From assembly GCA_028692105.1 (NCBI GenBank), contig JAQUYC010000002.1:62001-126000 (forward strand): a DNA stretch of 64,000 nt. The letters are read 5' to 3'. Origin of the DNA: Eubacteriales bacterium. Lineage in GTDB: Bacteria > Bacillota > Clostridia > Peptostreptococcales > Anaerovoracaceae. Shown piece by piece: positions 26,538-34,247 of this stretch. The stretch's first letter is position 1. Each line of letters starts with the position of its first letter. The translations under genes and the position numbers were made by a program. The notes under the pieces are model-generated. The model did not search any database. It saw only the letters and a list, made by a program, of their open reading frames with translations, and was not told the origin of the DNA.

Positions 26538-27483
26538 AAAAACTGCTTTTCTTTTAATTTTGATCACAGCTATTTTTTATATGTTATTTTTAACAGGTAT
26601 GTGGATTATATATTCCGAGAGATTAAAAAGCCTTTGTGCGAAAATCAGGATGCATAACCGATTAAGGGCAAGAAAAAATGAACTGAAACCGGAATCAAAA
26701 GTAGAATTACACATAAGAAACGTGCTTTCTACTGCTTTAAAAAAACCTGTGGAACCTAAAACCTTTATTAGATATTCGCTATTGATATTTATTCTGATTC
26801 TGCTGATTGGTGTAAAAAATGTTTCTTTGCCGTCATCGTTATTAACGGCATTGCTTCTGTCCGTCATGCCATACCTGATGCTTCGCGTTAAAATAGAAAC
26901 TGTACGGCGAAAAAGCAGCTATGAAGGAGAAAAGCTAATTTCTGAGTTTCTCTGCCAATACAGAATGTCCTGTTTGAATATCTACAAAACCATTGAACAA
27001 GTCATTTTGGTTTCAGAAGGCACTAAAATAACCGGGAAGCTTTTGTTTAAGCTGCTTATAGAGCTAAGAAACACGGGAGACCCTAAGGTGATCAAAGAAG
27101 CAACAGAACGTTTCGCCTATGGCATCAATACCAATTGGAGCAGAATGCTTGCAAACTGTATCCGTATTTCTTCGGAAAACGGAACAAACATTACCCTTGC
27201 CTTGGAAGATATACAGATTCAGTTAAGAGAAGCCAGACTGATGTTTGAAGAAAGAAAAAGGCTGAACTCTGAATCAGCGCGAATGACCGTGTTTTTGGCT
27301 CCGGTTATGTATATCGGTACAATTGTTATGTCAGTCAGATATCTTGGAATGCCTCTTACAAAAGTACTGAACAATCAACTATACACAGAACAGGGATTTT
27401 TACTACTTCTTTTAATTATTTTTTTGTTTTTATTTAACCTTGCACTAATAGAAATGATAATGAATCAGCGTTTTGATTATTGA
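26521..27483 (+). CDS. TadB-like membrane protein (type II secretion F family)
   Basis: 320 residues. Two membrane segments lie near the N-terminus (about 7-29) and the middle (about 83-122), followed by a cytoplasmic helical domain with EFLCQYRMSCLNIYKTIEQ and ENGTNITLALEDIQIQLRE, and two C-terminal membrane helices (about 260-312). This layout and the ALEDIQIQLREARLMFEE helix match GspF/TadB platform proteins, to which the ATPase docks. ATG 26521 lies inside the end of the ATPase gene. Paired with the TadC-like gene that follows. Confidence 0.65.
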   Translation: MLIQIEKTAFLLILITAIFYMLFLTGMWIIYSERLKSLCAKIRMHNRLRARKNELKPESKVELHIRNVLSTALKKPVEPKTFIRYSLLIFILILLIGVKNVSLPSSLLTALLLSVMPYLMLRVKIETVRRKSSYEGEKLISEFLCQYRMSCLNIYKTIEQVILVSEGTKITGKLLFKLLIELRNTGDPKVIKEATERFAYGINTNWSRMLANCIRISSENGTNITLALEDIQIQLREARLMFEERKRLNSESARMTVFLAPVMYIGTIVMSVRYLGMPLTKVLNNQLYTEQGFLLLLLIIFLFLFNLALIEMIMNQRFDY

Positions 27484-27509
27484 TATTAGCGGAATCATGG
27501 GGGAGAAAT

Positions 27510-28211
27510 ATGCAATGGGATTGGTCTGACGCGGTATCATTCGTGCTGACTGCATGCTTATTTACTGGCATATGTTTATTAAAAAACCTGAATTTTCTTA
27601 AATGGAGCCTAAAAAATCGTGCATATATGCGGAATGGGTTTGCATTTGGCATGATTAAAGACTGCAGCAGAAATTTATTTTTTGGAAACCAAAAAAAGAA
27701 AAGTATTTTTGAGAGTATCACTGTTAGACTTAGAGATTATCGTGCACAAAAGCTGAATCGGGAGATCTTTGAATCGATTACATTTTTAAGAAATTTGGCA
27801 TCCATTGATAAAGGAAGAGAATACAGCTCGGATACAATAATCGAGAAGCTATCGGAACATGAAGGATTGTTGCGGCCCATTTTTATTAAAATGTTGAATC
27901 TGCTTAGATTAAATCAACCAAAAGAAGCAGCCGAACTCTTCTCTAAAAGTGTGGGGACGCAAGCCGGAAGAGATTTCGCAGTACTGCTGATAAAATGGGA
28001 TCGGATGGAACCGGGCGAACTAATAGAAACTCTGCTTTCTTATGAAAAAAGTATGAAAGCAATTCGAATAACTTCACAAAAAAGAAAAGACGAGATTGTC
28101 AGTGAACTTATCTATTTCCCGGTTGTAGTGAATATACTCGTCATCTTTATCAATTTCATCTATATTGCATACTTCATAGAACAGAAAGAAATGCTCATGA
28201 TGATTATGTAA
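27510..28211 (+). CDS. TadC-like membrane protein
   Basis: 233 residues: a membrane segment at about 8-25 (SFVLTACLFTGICLL), a cytoplasmic stretch with FESITFLRNLASI and LIETLLSYEKSMKA, and a C-terminal hydrophobic region (IYFPVVVNILVIFINFIYIAYF). Position after TadB suggests it is the second platform protein; sequence support is weak. ATG 27510 follows GGGGGAG at 27499-27505, better than the earlier TTG 27480. Confidence 0.5.
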   Translation: MQWDWSDAVSFVLTACLFTGICLLKNLNFLKWSLKNRAYMRNGFAFGMIKDCSRNLFFGNQKKKSIFESITVRLRDYRAQKLNREIFESITFLRNLASIDKGREYSSDTIIEKLSEHEGLLRPIFIKMLNLLRLNQPKEAAELFSKSVGTQAGRDFAVLLIKWDRMEPGELIETLLSYEKSMKAIRITSQKRKDEIVSELIYFPVVVNILVIFINFIYIAYFIEQKEMLMMIM

Positions 28212-28272
28212 AATATAAGATATCGTCAAGAACCTTTGAAAAATGGAATTAAATAAAATGAGGGAGAAGAAA

Positions 28273-28419
28273 ATGAAACAGATTATCGTCATGATAGCCA
28301 TGATTATCCTCGGAATTGCAATTGCAGGTGCCGTCGGAAGTTTCGAAGAAAGTGCCGGTATAATCTCTGAAAACGCAGCCGAACAGATTGAGACCATAAA
28401 CTCAGACTGGCAGGATTAA
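28273..28419 (+). CDS. 48-residue membrane-anchored peptide, possible pilin-like subunit 1
   Basis: Small ORF with ATG 28273 behind GGGAGAAGAAA. It starts MKQIIVMIAMIILGIAIAGA, a short membrane helix after a two-to-three residue polar start, then a Glu/Ser-rich polar tail of about 28 residues ending in NSDWQD. Size and layout resemble Flp-type pilins, but no G/A-x4-E prepilin peptidase site is seen. First of four consecutive genes that begin MK(Q/V)xIV. Confidence 0.65.
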   Translation: MKQIIVMIAMIILGIAIAGAVGSFEESAGIISENAAEQIETINSDWQD

Positions 28420-28462
28420 AAATTTCGAAAGCCAATGGTTATATACGAAAGGGATATAAAAA

Positions 28463-28609
28463 ATGAAACAGTTTATTGTACTTTGCAGCACGGTCGTCCT
28501 TGGAATTGCCATTTATAATATGATCATGGGACCGGGGGAAGACTCTGTTATTAATGTAGTCAGTGCATTTTGGGAAAATGGGATCGCGACTCGGACAAGT
28601 ACACCGTAA
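28463..28609 (+). CDS. 48-residue membrane-anchored peptide, possible pilin-like subunit 2
   Basis: ATG 28463 behind GAAAGGGATATAAAAA. It starts MKQFIVLCSTVVLGIAIYNM and has a 28-residue polar tail ending TRTSTP. Same length as the preceding peptide and alike in the first 17 residues (MKQ-IV, LGIAI), so the two are likely paralogs or co-assembling subunits. No prepilin cleavage motif is visible. No known family recognised. Confidence 0.6.
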   Translation: MKQFIVLCSTVVLGIAIYNMIMGPGEDSVINVVSAFWENGIATRTSTP

Positions 28610-28667
28610 CAAAGGCAGATTGAGTTCCCCGCAGGTATGATGTTAAAAAACAATTAAAGAGGATAAT

Positions 28668-29081
28668 ATGAAACAGCTGATTGTACTGATGGGTGTTCTG
28701 CCGATTCTGTTGATATTTCTTGCGCAATATACCCTTGATCAGAAAAACAATGACAATATAAATAGGTTTCAAGAATGCGTTTACCAGGCTAAGGAGCAAG
28801 CAAAACAGAAGGGCTGCTTTACCGCTGAGATCAAGGAGGCATTGATCGACAAGATTGAAAATTATTTTCCACTTACGGAAGATGAAATTGAAATCGTCCT
28901 TGAGGACGTACCGAAATATCGTACCTCAGCATTTAATGAGAGAGAATTGATTTACTATAAAGTATCAGTACCGATAAAAAAAATTATGGCGGGGAACCGG
29001 TTCTTTGGCATTGCAGACGAAGATAACAGCGGGATGTATACAATTGAAAGCTGGACAGCAAGTGAATTGATAAGGGAATAG
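28668..29081 (+). CDS. TadE/pseudopilin-like protein
   Basis: 137 residues. N-terminal MKQLIVLMGVLPILLIFLAQ forms a membrane helix, followed by a soluble domain with EAKEQAK-like helix QECVYQAKEQAKQKGCFT and EIEIVLEDVPKYRTS. Lone N-terminal helix plus small alpha/beta domain resembles TadE/TadF minor pilins. ATG 28668 follows AAAGAGGATAAT. Role inferred from place in the locus. Confidence 0.55.
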   Translation: MKQLIVLMGVLPILLIFLAQYTLDQKNNDNINRFQECVYQAKEQAKQKGCFTAEIKEALIDKIENYFPLTEDEIEIVLEDVPKYRTSAFNERELIYYKVSVPIKKIMAGNRFFGIADEDNSGMYTIESWTASELIRE

Positions 29082-29103
29082 CAATAGAGATTAAGGAAGA
29101 GCC

Positions 29104-29535
29104 ATGAAGGTATTTATCGTATTCATTGGGATGCTTATCATAAATATGAGCTTTATGTCCTATCAGGGAGATTTAAGCCGCTTTGTCCGATGTCAGATTT
29201 ACATGAAAGCTTTAGCAGAAGAATGCGCAGCCGGAGCATCTCTTTACTATGATGAAGCCGCTTATTCGGAAGGATTGATGTATTTTCGTAATGAAGAGTG
29301 CCGGAAATATATTGATTATATTATAAAAGAATCTGAAACGGAAATGCCTCTGCCCAAAAACAGTATCTTGACATATGAGGTAAGCTTTGAGGACGACACC
29401 CAAGAACATGAAAGCAAGGATAATATTCCCTCGGTGACAGTTGTAATCACAGCTAAAACCGGGGACGTGTTCGGCTTGCCTTTTCTTAAGGTGACTGAGG
29501 TGGAAAGAGCTTCAAAGTATGAATTACAGCAATAA
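29104..29535 (+). CDS. TadE-like minor pilin or secreted protein, last gene of the Tad-like locus
   Basis: 143 residues. MKVFIVFIGMLIINMSFMS is a membrane anchor, and the rest is an extracytoplasmic domain with LAEECAAGASLYYDE and SVTVVITAKTGDVFG. The helix AEECAAGASLYYD resembles the conserved helix after the anchor in TadE-like proteins. ATG 29104 follows GGAAGAGCC. Downstream lies a palindromic repeat and no obvious terminator. Confidence 0.55.
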   Translation: MKVFIVFIGMLIINMSFMSYQGDLSRFVRCQIYMKALAEECAAGASLYYDEAAYSEGLMYFRNEECRKYIDYIIKESETEMPLPKNSILTYEVSFEDDTQEHESKDNIPSVTVVITAKTGDVFGLPFLKVTEVERASKYELQQ

Positions 29536-29586
29536 TCAGTATCAATAATCAATAGGAGCCAAACAAATGTAAATGTCGGATTTTTT

Positions 29587-29628
29587 ACTATCTCGCCCAA
29601 TTTGTGAAACAAATTGATGACGAACTTA
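29587..29628 (+). repeat. Dispersed palindromic repeat, copy A
   Basis: Carries CTCGCCCAATTTGTGAAACA then AATTGATGACGAACTT, nearly the same as copies at 34117, 46990 and 55911. The core CAATTTGT/ACAAATTG is an 8-bp stem around GAA. The right-hand palindrome seen in copies B and C is absent. It lies in the 165-base gap upstream of the 29701 gene. Confidence 0.85.
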
Positions 29629-29700
29629 AAATATATTAATGATAATATTGATATTAAAAGATAAAATAGATGTACAAGCATCACATTAAGCAAGGAGGCC

Positions 29701-30627
29701 ATGAAGGTTAACGACGAGGATATCATGAAACAGACAAAAGAGTCAACACAATACAACCTGTACAATAGAATTGCGAAATGGATGAAAAGAATCCTGCTCG
29801 CTGTTTTTGTTTTGTTTGGAATCCTCTTTATTCTTAATCTGCCGATTGAAGGTGGAGGAAGCTGGAAACCAGATTACCCCAAAATCGAACTTGGAAGCAT
29901 TATAAATAAGGCGAAGCTTACGGAGGAGGATTACTACACGATCCTGATACAGACAGGCCTTGGAAGGGATGCAGTTGACAAGATATTCAACAGATTGCCG
30001 GAAAAAGACAGAGAACAGGAATTTGAAAAGCATCAGAATAACTTCTTTTCATCCGGAGAATATGAATGCCGCTCGATAGCCTTTGTCGTAAGGGAAGAAA
30101 AAGTCAGAGATAAGGAAGGAAAGCTTGTCAAAGGATTTGAAATTGCAGATTTAAGAGACGGTGATATCCTGCTTACCAAAGCAACACATACATTAGGCTG
30201 GAGACATGGGCATGCAGCTATCGTCATTGATGCTGCGAAAGGGGAAACACTGGAAGCAATTGTACTGGGCACACCCAGTGTAATACAGGAAGTATCCAAA
30301 TGGCAGGCTTATCCAAGCTTTATACAGCTCAGACTGAAGGCAGATAAACAGGGTAAGGCAGAAATGATAGCGCGGTATGCAAGGGAAAATGTTCTTGGAA
30401 TACCTTATGGATTGTTGACCGGGATACCTGAAAAGGCTCCTGGGAAACTTAAAATAACCCAATGTTCTCATCTGGTGTGGTATCCATATGCGCATTTTGG
30501 ATATGATATTGATTCAGATAGATCCTGGTTGGTGACGCCAAAAGATATAGCTTACAGTGAGTACCTTGAGGTTGTTCAGGTATACGGTGTAAATCCCGAA
30601 GAAATAGCCATAGCATCAGTTCCTTGA
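29701..30627 (+). CDS. Membrane-anchored papain-like hydrolase, YiiX/permuted NlpC-P60 type
   Basis: 308 residues. A membrane segment lies at about 30-46 (ILLAVFVLFGILFILNL). The C-terminal half has DLRDGDILLTKATHTLGWRH, then GHAAIVIDAA, with the proposed catalytic His, and TQCSHLVWYPYA with the proposed catalytic Cys after the His; that His-before-Cys order marks the permuted NlpC/P60 (YiiX-like) group. It may cleave peptidoglycan peptides or amide bonds outside the membrane; substrate unknown. ATG 29701 has an AAGGAGG site. Its stop overlaps the thrS -35 box. Confidence 0.75.
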   Translation: MKVNDEDIMKQTKESTQYNLYNRIAKWMKRILLAVFVLFGILFILNLPIEGGGSWKPDYPKIELGSIINKAKLTEEDYYTILIQTGLGRDAVDKIFNRLPEKDREQEFEKHQNNFFSSGEYECRSIAFVVREEKVRDKEGKLVKGFEIADLRDGDILLTKATHTLGWRHGHAAIVIDAAKGETLEAIVLGTPSVIQEVSKWQAYPSFIQLRLKADKQGKAEMIARYARENVLGIPYGLLTGIPEKAPGKLKITQCSHLVWYPYAHFGYDIDSDRSWLVTPKDIAYSEYLEVVQVYGVNPEEIAIASVP

Positions 30628-30651
30628 CAAATGGCCTCCATAGCTTATAAT
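30624..30651 (+). promoter_or_regulatory. Consensus promoter of thrS
   Basis: TTGACA at 30624-30629, 16 bases, TATAAT at 30646-30651. Only 31 bases separate the -10 box from the thrS ATG, which leaves no room for a T-box leader. Confidence 0.85.
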
Positions 30652-30682
30652 TAAAATATTGAACGATTAGGAGGCAAAGTTT

Positions 30683-32590
30683 ATGATAAAAGCAACATTA
30701 AAGGATGGCAGTGTGAAGGAATTTGCAGAGGGCACAACGATTTTAGAAGCTGCAAAGACAATACATCACGGTCTGGCAAAGGAAGCCGCAGTCGGAAAAG
30801 TAAACGGCAAAGTACATGGCTTGAACTACAGACTAACAGAAGATTGCGATCTGGAAATTTTGAAATTTGAAGACGAAGAAGGAAATCACACCTTTAGACA
30901 TACAAGTTCTCATATTTTAGCACAGGCTGTTAAACGCCTATTTCCTGAAGCAAAGCTGGGAATCGGTCCGGCTATAGATAACGGCTTCTACTATGATTTT
31001 GATCTTGAACGCCGTTTTACCGAAGAAGATTTAGCTGCTTTGGAAAAGGAAATGGTAAAAATAGTTCAAGAGGATCATCCTTTGGAACGGTTCGAGCTTC
31101 CAAGAGATGAAGCTATCCGCTATATGGAAGAACAGCAGGAACCTTACAAGGTTGAACTGATTAGAGATCTTCCGGAAGATGCGGTTATTTCCTTTTATAA
31201 AGAAGGGGATTTCACAGACCTTTGCGCAGGACCTCACATGTCTTCAACCGGGGCGATCAAAGCGATCAAGCTATTGAGTGTTGCCGGTGCGTATTGGAGA
31301 GGAAGCGAAAAGAATAAGATGCTCCAGAGGATTTACGGCACATCTTTCCCGAAACAGAAACAGCTGGATGAATACATTGAAAGACTTGAAGAGGCAAAAA
31401 AGCGAGACCACAGAAAAATAGGAAAAGAAATGGACCTATTTGCAATTTATGAAGAAGGCCCCGGATTCCCGTTTTTTATGCCTAATGGCATGGTGATAAG
31501 AAACGAACTTGAAGCATTCTGGAGACAAGCACACCGCGAAAGAGGCTACCAGGAAATCAGAACGCCTTTAATTCTTAATGAATCACTATGGCATACTTCA
31601 GGACACTGGGATCATTATAAAGACAACATGTATTTTACGAAGATAGATGACAGCGATTATGCAGTGAAGCCAATGAACTGTCCGGGTGCTATGCTGGCAT
31701 ATAAAAGGAAAATGTACAGCTACCGCGATTTTCCGATGAGAATAGCTGAAATGGGACAGGTTCACAGACATGAATTGTCAGGAGCTCTGCACGGACTTAT
31801 GAGAGTCAGGACCTTCACCCAGGATGATGCCCATATTTTCATGCTTCCCGAGCAGATAAAGAGTGAAATCGTCGGAGTTATTGACTTCATAGATTATGTC
31901 TATACAATATTTGGCTTTAAATATCATATTGAACTTTCCACAAGACCGGAAGACTCAATGGGGTCTCAGGAAGAATGGGATATGGCTACAAATGCGTTAA
32001 AGGAAGCTTTGACTGAAAAAGGTATTCCATTCGTCGTAAATGAAGGTGATGGAGCTTTTTATGGTCCCAAAATCGACTTTCATCTTGAGGACAGCATAGG
32101 CAGAACATGGCAGTGCGGTACTATCCAGCTGGATTTCCAGATGCCGCAGAGATTTGATCTAACCTATATCGGAAGCGATGGGGAGAAGCATGTCCCAATA
32201 ATGATTCATAGGGTTATATTTGGCAGCATTGAACGATTCATCGGAATCCTTACAGAGCACTTTGCCGGGAAATTCCCGCTTTGGCTTGCTCCGGTACAGG
32301 TGAAATTGCTGACGGTAACCGAAAAATTTGCTGATTTTGCGCAGGAAGTCGGAAAAAAACTGAGTGAAGAAGGCCTGAGAGTTGAAGTCGATATAAGAAA
32401 TGAGAAAATCGGATATAAAATCAGAGAAGCCAGAAATGAAAGAGTTCCATATATCGGAGTGATAGGCGAGAAAGAAATGAATTCAGGTGATTTGTCAGTA
32501 CGCTCAAGCAAAGCAGGTGAATTGGGAAGTATAAAGATTGAAGACTTTGCGGAAAAACTGAAGCAGGAAATCAGAAAGAAGGCATATTAA
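30683..32590 (+). CDS. thrS: Threonyl-tRNA synthetase
   Basis: Charges tRNA-Thr. 635 residues in the full bacterial layout: TGS domain (about 1-60), editing domain with HTSSHILAQAVKR and the zinc-like motif LCAGPHMSS, class II catalytic core with motif 2 region MGQVHRHELSGALHGLMRVR and VNEGDGAFYGPKID, and C-terminal anticodon-binding domain with VEVDIRNEKIGYKIREA. ATG 30683 follows AGGAGG. Monocistronic or joined with the DUF2007-like gene 26 bases away. Confidence 0.98.
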   Translation: MIKATLKDGSVKEFAEGTTILEAAKTIHHGLAKEAAVGKVNGKVHGLNYRLTEDCDLEILKFEDEEGNHTFRHTSSHILAQAVKRLFPEAKLGIGPAIDNGFYYDFDLERRFTEEDLAALEKEMVKIVQEDHPLERFELPRDEAIRYMEEQQEPYKVELIRDLPEDAVISFYKEGDFTDLCAGPHMSSTGAIKAIKLLSVAGAYWRGSEKNKMLQRIYGTSFPKQKQLDEYIERLEEAKKRDHRKIGKEMDLFAIYEEGPGFPFFMPNGMVIRNELEAFWRQAHRERGYQEIRTPLILNESLWHTSGHWDHYKDNMYFTKIDDSDYAVKPMNCPGAMLAYKRKMYSYRDFPMRIAEMGQVHRHELSGALHGLMRVRTFTQDDAHIFMLPEQIKSEIVGVIDFIDYVYTIFGFKYHIELSTRPEDSMGSQEEWDMATNALKEALTEKGIPFVVNEGDGAFYGPKIDFHLEDSIGRTWQCGTIQLDFQMPQRFDLTYIGSDGEKHVPIMIHRVIFGSIERFIGILTEHFAGKFPLWLAPVQVKLLTVTEKFADFAQEVGKKLSEEGLRVEVDIRNEKIGYKIREARNERVPYIGVIGEKEMNSGDLSVRSSKAGELGSIKIEDFAEKLKQEIRKKAY

Positions 32591-32616
32591 ATACAGGAAG
32601 CATCGGGAGTGAGATT

Positions 32617-32985
32617 ATGTTTAAAAAAAAGGAACGTAAAGAATGGCGGTATGGGGTGTATCTTTGCACGGCAAAGGATAGTTTTGAAGCAGACCTTCTG
32701 GAATCAAAGCTGAGAAGTGAGGGAATTCCGTCTATAAAAAAGTTTAGGGGGGCAAGTAATTTTCTGGAGATTTTTATGGGCTCCAATTCTGCTTTCCCTA
32801 TTGATATCTATGTTCCGGAGGCAGCCATCGAGGATGCGCGAAACATTATTATTGCATTCCCGATACTAAATGACGAAATACCGGATGACTCATTTGACTT
32901 TGATTCTTTATCAAATGAAGAACTTGATGAATTAGTTGGAATAGAAGAGGCTAAAAAAAACAAACGAAAAAATAATATGAATTAA
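32617..32985 (+). CDS. DUF2007-like small protein
   Basis: 122 residues. GVYLCTAKDSFEADLLESKL, then SEGIPSIKKFRG and FPIDIYVPEAAIEDARNII match the ferredoxin-like fold of DUF2007 (putative signal-transducing) proteins: beta-alpha-beta with ISPs of EADLLxxxLxxxGI. The acidic tail (IPDDSFDFDSLSNEELDELV) is followed by a basic end. No reaction known. It follows thrS in the same direction. Confidence 0.7.
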   Translation: MFKKKERKEWRYGVYLCTAKDSFEADLLESKLRSEGIPSIKKFRGASNFLEIFMGSNSAFPIDIYVPEAAIEDARNIIIAFPILNDEIPDDSFDFDSLSNEELDELVGIEEAKKNKRKNNMN

Positions 32986-32995
32986 CTAAACTATT

Positions 32996-33044
32996 TCACA
33001 AAGGTGCCGATAAATACGTTAAGGATATTTTATCGGCATTTGTG
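32996..33044. repeat. Long hairpin of unknown role
   Basis: TCACAAAGGTGCCGATAAA (32996-33014) pairs with TTTATCGGCATTTGTGA (33028-33044), about 16 pairs with two small bulges and a 13-base loop. There is no T-run on either side, so it is not a typical terminator. Confidence 0.6.
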
Positions 33045-33084
33045 ATGGATCAGTTCGCGAAATGGAAGGCGGGTTTTATAAATA

Positions 33085-33504
33085 ATGCGGATTTCGAAAT
33101 ATGGCGTTAAATTTATAATACCCGCAGTTGTTTGTATTATCATCTGTCTCTCTGCATTTATGTTTTTTGGCGATGAACTATTGGAAAACGATGAAGCCGG
33201 AAATATAGAGCAGGAAAATATACTAATTGCCGGAGTGAATACGAAATCAGTTATCAGTGATAATTATCTGTTAAACGACACTTATGCAGACTGGGAACAA
33301 AGCAATGTCGAGGTGATCGCTCAATATACTGATGTAGAATCGAAAACAGATACATTCGTTGTACTTATGGACCTGAAAAATGACTACGTCAATATGACGG
33401 GGATGCGGAAAATCATATATCAATACAATGAACAATCCGACAAATGGGAACCCGGATCTGTATCTAAGATCAAATGTCTGACAATGGAGCCGCTAATAGA
33501 ATAG
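33085..33504 (+). CDS. Unknown membrane-anchored protein
   Basis: 139 residues. A single membrane segment lies at about 10-28 (FIIPAVVCIIICLSAFMFF), followed by an acidic linker and a soluble domain with TDVESKTDTFVVLMDLKN and MRKIIYQYNEQSDKWE. No family recognised. ATG 33085 lacks a strong ribosome site (GGCGGG is 16 bases away). The amidase gene converges on it from the other strand after 27 bases. Confidence 0.55.
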   Translation: MRISKYGVKFIIPAVVCIIICLSAFMFFGDELLENDEAGNIEQENILIAGVNTKSVISDNYLLNDTYADWEQSNVEVIAQYTDVESKTDTFVVLMDLKNDYVNMTGMRKIIYQYNEQSDKWEPGSVSKIKCLTMEPLIE

Positions 33505-33531
33505 CGTAAGCATGACATTGACGATAAAATA

Positions 33532-34098
33532 TTACAAGAGGCCGTAGTAAGCGAGTATCCCATAATATATTCCTCGTGCAAAGCTTTGAGGATCGCTGAC
33601 AAGCAAATTCAAATCAACGGGATTGCTCATAAAACCCATCTCAACGAGTACTGCAGGCATAGCCGTTGCACGCAAAACATAAAGTCCTGTATTTATCATA
33701 ACCCCCCTGTTTGCTAAGCCGGTCATATAATTAATCCCCTCTAATATTCGGGTAGCCATATAATAGGCAGGGCTGTCGGCCCTGAAGACATATGCTTCAC
33801 TCCCGCTGGCAGCAAGGATATCGCTGACATTGCAGTGCAGACTGATAAAGAAATCAGCCGGCCAGCTGTTTGCAGCATAAACTCTGGCTTGAAGGCTGGT
33901 GGTTGTACTTGTTCCTAATTGTTCTGTCGGCGAATTTCTTGACAGCCTTGCTTCAAAGTTTGGATTTTCATTGAGAAGGGCGGCCAGCCTTACTCCTACT
34001 TCATAATTTATATCCTGCTCTCTGATGCCTCTTACTTCTGCTCCCGCATTTGGATTTACAGGATTGTGTCCTTGATCTATAAATATTTTGATTGTCAT
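33532..34098 (-). CDS. N-acetylmuramoyl-L-alanine amidase (Amidase_3 type)
   Basis: 188-residue zinc amidase domain that cuts the bond between muramic acid and stem peptide. Zinc ligands and catalytic residues are visible: His in FIDQGHNPVN, Glu in GAEVRGIRE, His in FISLHCN and Glu in VLVEMGFMSN. There is no signal peptide or wall-binding domain, so export is unexplained; this fits mother-cell or lysis amidases that lack a leader. ATG 34098 has GGAGA upstream; the open frame further upstream is only translated repeat DNA. It might act in spore cortex or lysis; that is inference. Confidence 0.9.
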   Translation of the reverse strand: MTIKIFIDQGHNPVNPNAGAEVRGIREQDINYEVGVRLAALLNENPNFEARLSRNSPTEQLGTSTTTSLQARVYAANSWPADFFISLHCNVSDILAASGSEAYVFRADSPAYYMATRILEGINYMTGLANRGVMINTGLYVLRATAMPAVLVEMGFMSNPVDLNLLVSDPQSFARGIYYGILAYYGLL

Positions 34099-34116
34099 AA
34101 TGTTCTCCAATTCACA

Positions 34117-34160
34117 TACTAGCTCGCCCAATTTGTGAAACAAATTGATGGCGAACTTAT
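34117..34160 (+). repeat. Dispersed palindromic repeat, copy B, left palindrome
   Basis: TACTAGCTCGCCCAATTTGT, GAA, then ACAAATTGATGGCGAACTTA. Inner stem CAATTTGT/ACAAATTG, outer stem AGCTCGCC/GGCGAACT with one mismatch. It lies just upstream of the amidase gene, in the opposite direction. Confidence 0.9.
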
Positions 34161-34198
34161 GCAAAGAAATCACAAGTTTTACTTGTAGATTTCTACTG
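34161..34198 (+). repeat. Dispersed palindromic repeat, copy B, right palindrome
   Basis: GAAATCACAAGT and ACTTGTAGATTTC flank TTT. The same sequence follows the 81-bp array at 47358. Here it directly follows the left palindrome through GCAAA, so copy B is the form with no 81-bp units. Confidence 0.85.
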
Positions 34199-34205
34199 CA
34201 TTACC

Positions 34206-34223
34206 AACATTTAATTAAATGTT
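34206..34223. repeat. Perfect 18-bp palindrome
   Basis: AACATTTAATTAAATGTT is its own reverse complement. It could be an operator, but the nearest genes start on its other side, so its role is unknown. Confidence 0.7.
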
Positions 34224-34247
34224 TTACCGCCGGCAGTTATTTATGAT

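Noticed and set aside
23466..29700. Recent mobile element carrying the Tad-like locus
   Set aside because: No integrase, transposase, direct repeats or tRNA edge are seen; base composition is like the neighbours.
30400..30682. T-box riboswitch before thrS
   Set aside because: The space is occupied by the coding sequence of the hydrolase gene and a promoter 31 bases before the ATG; no specifier stem is seen.
33532..34173. Longer amidase starting at 34173
   Set aside because: The added N-terminus is a translation of the palindromic repeat; ATG 34098 has a good ribosome site.
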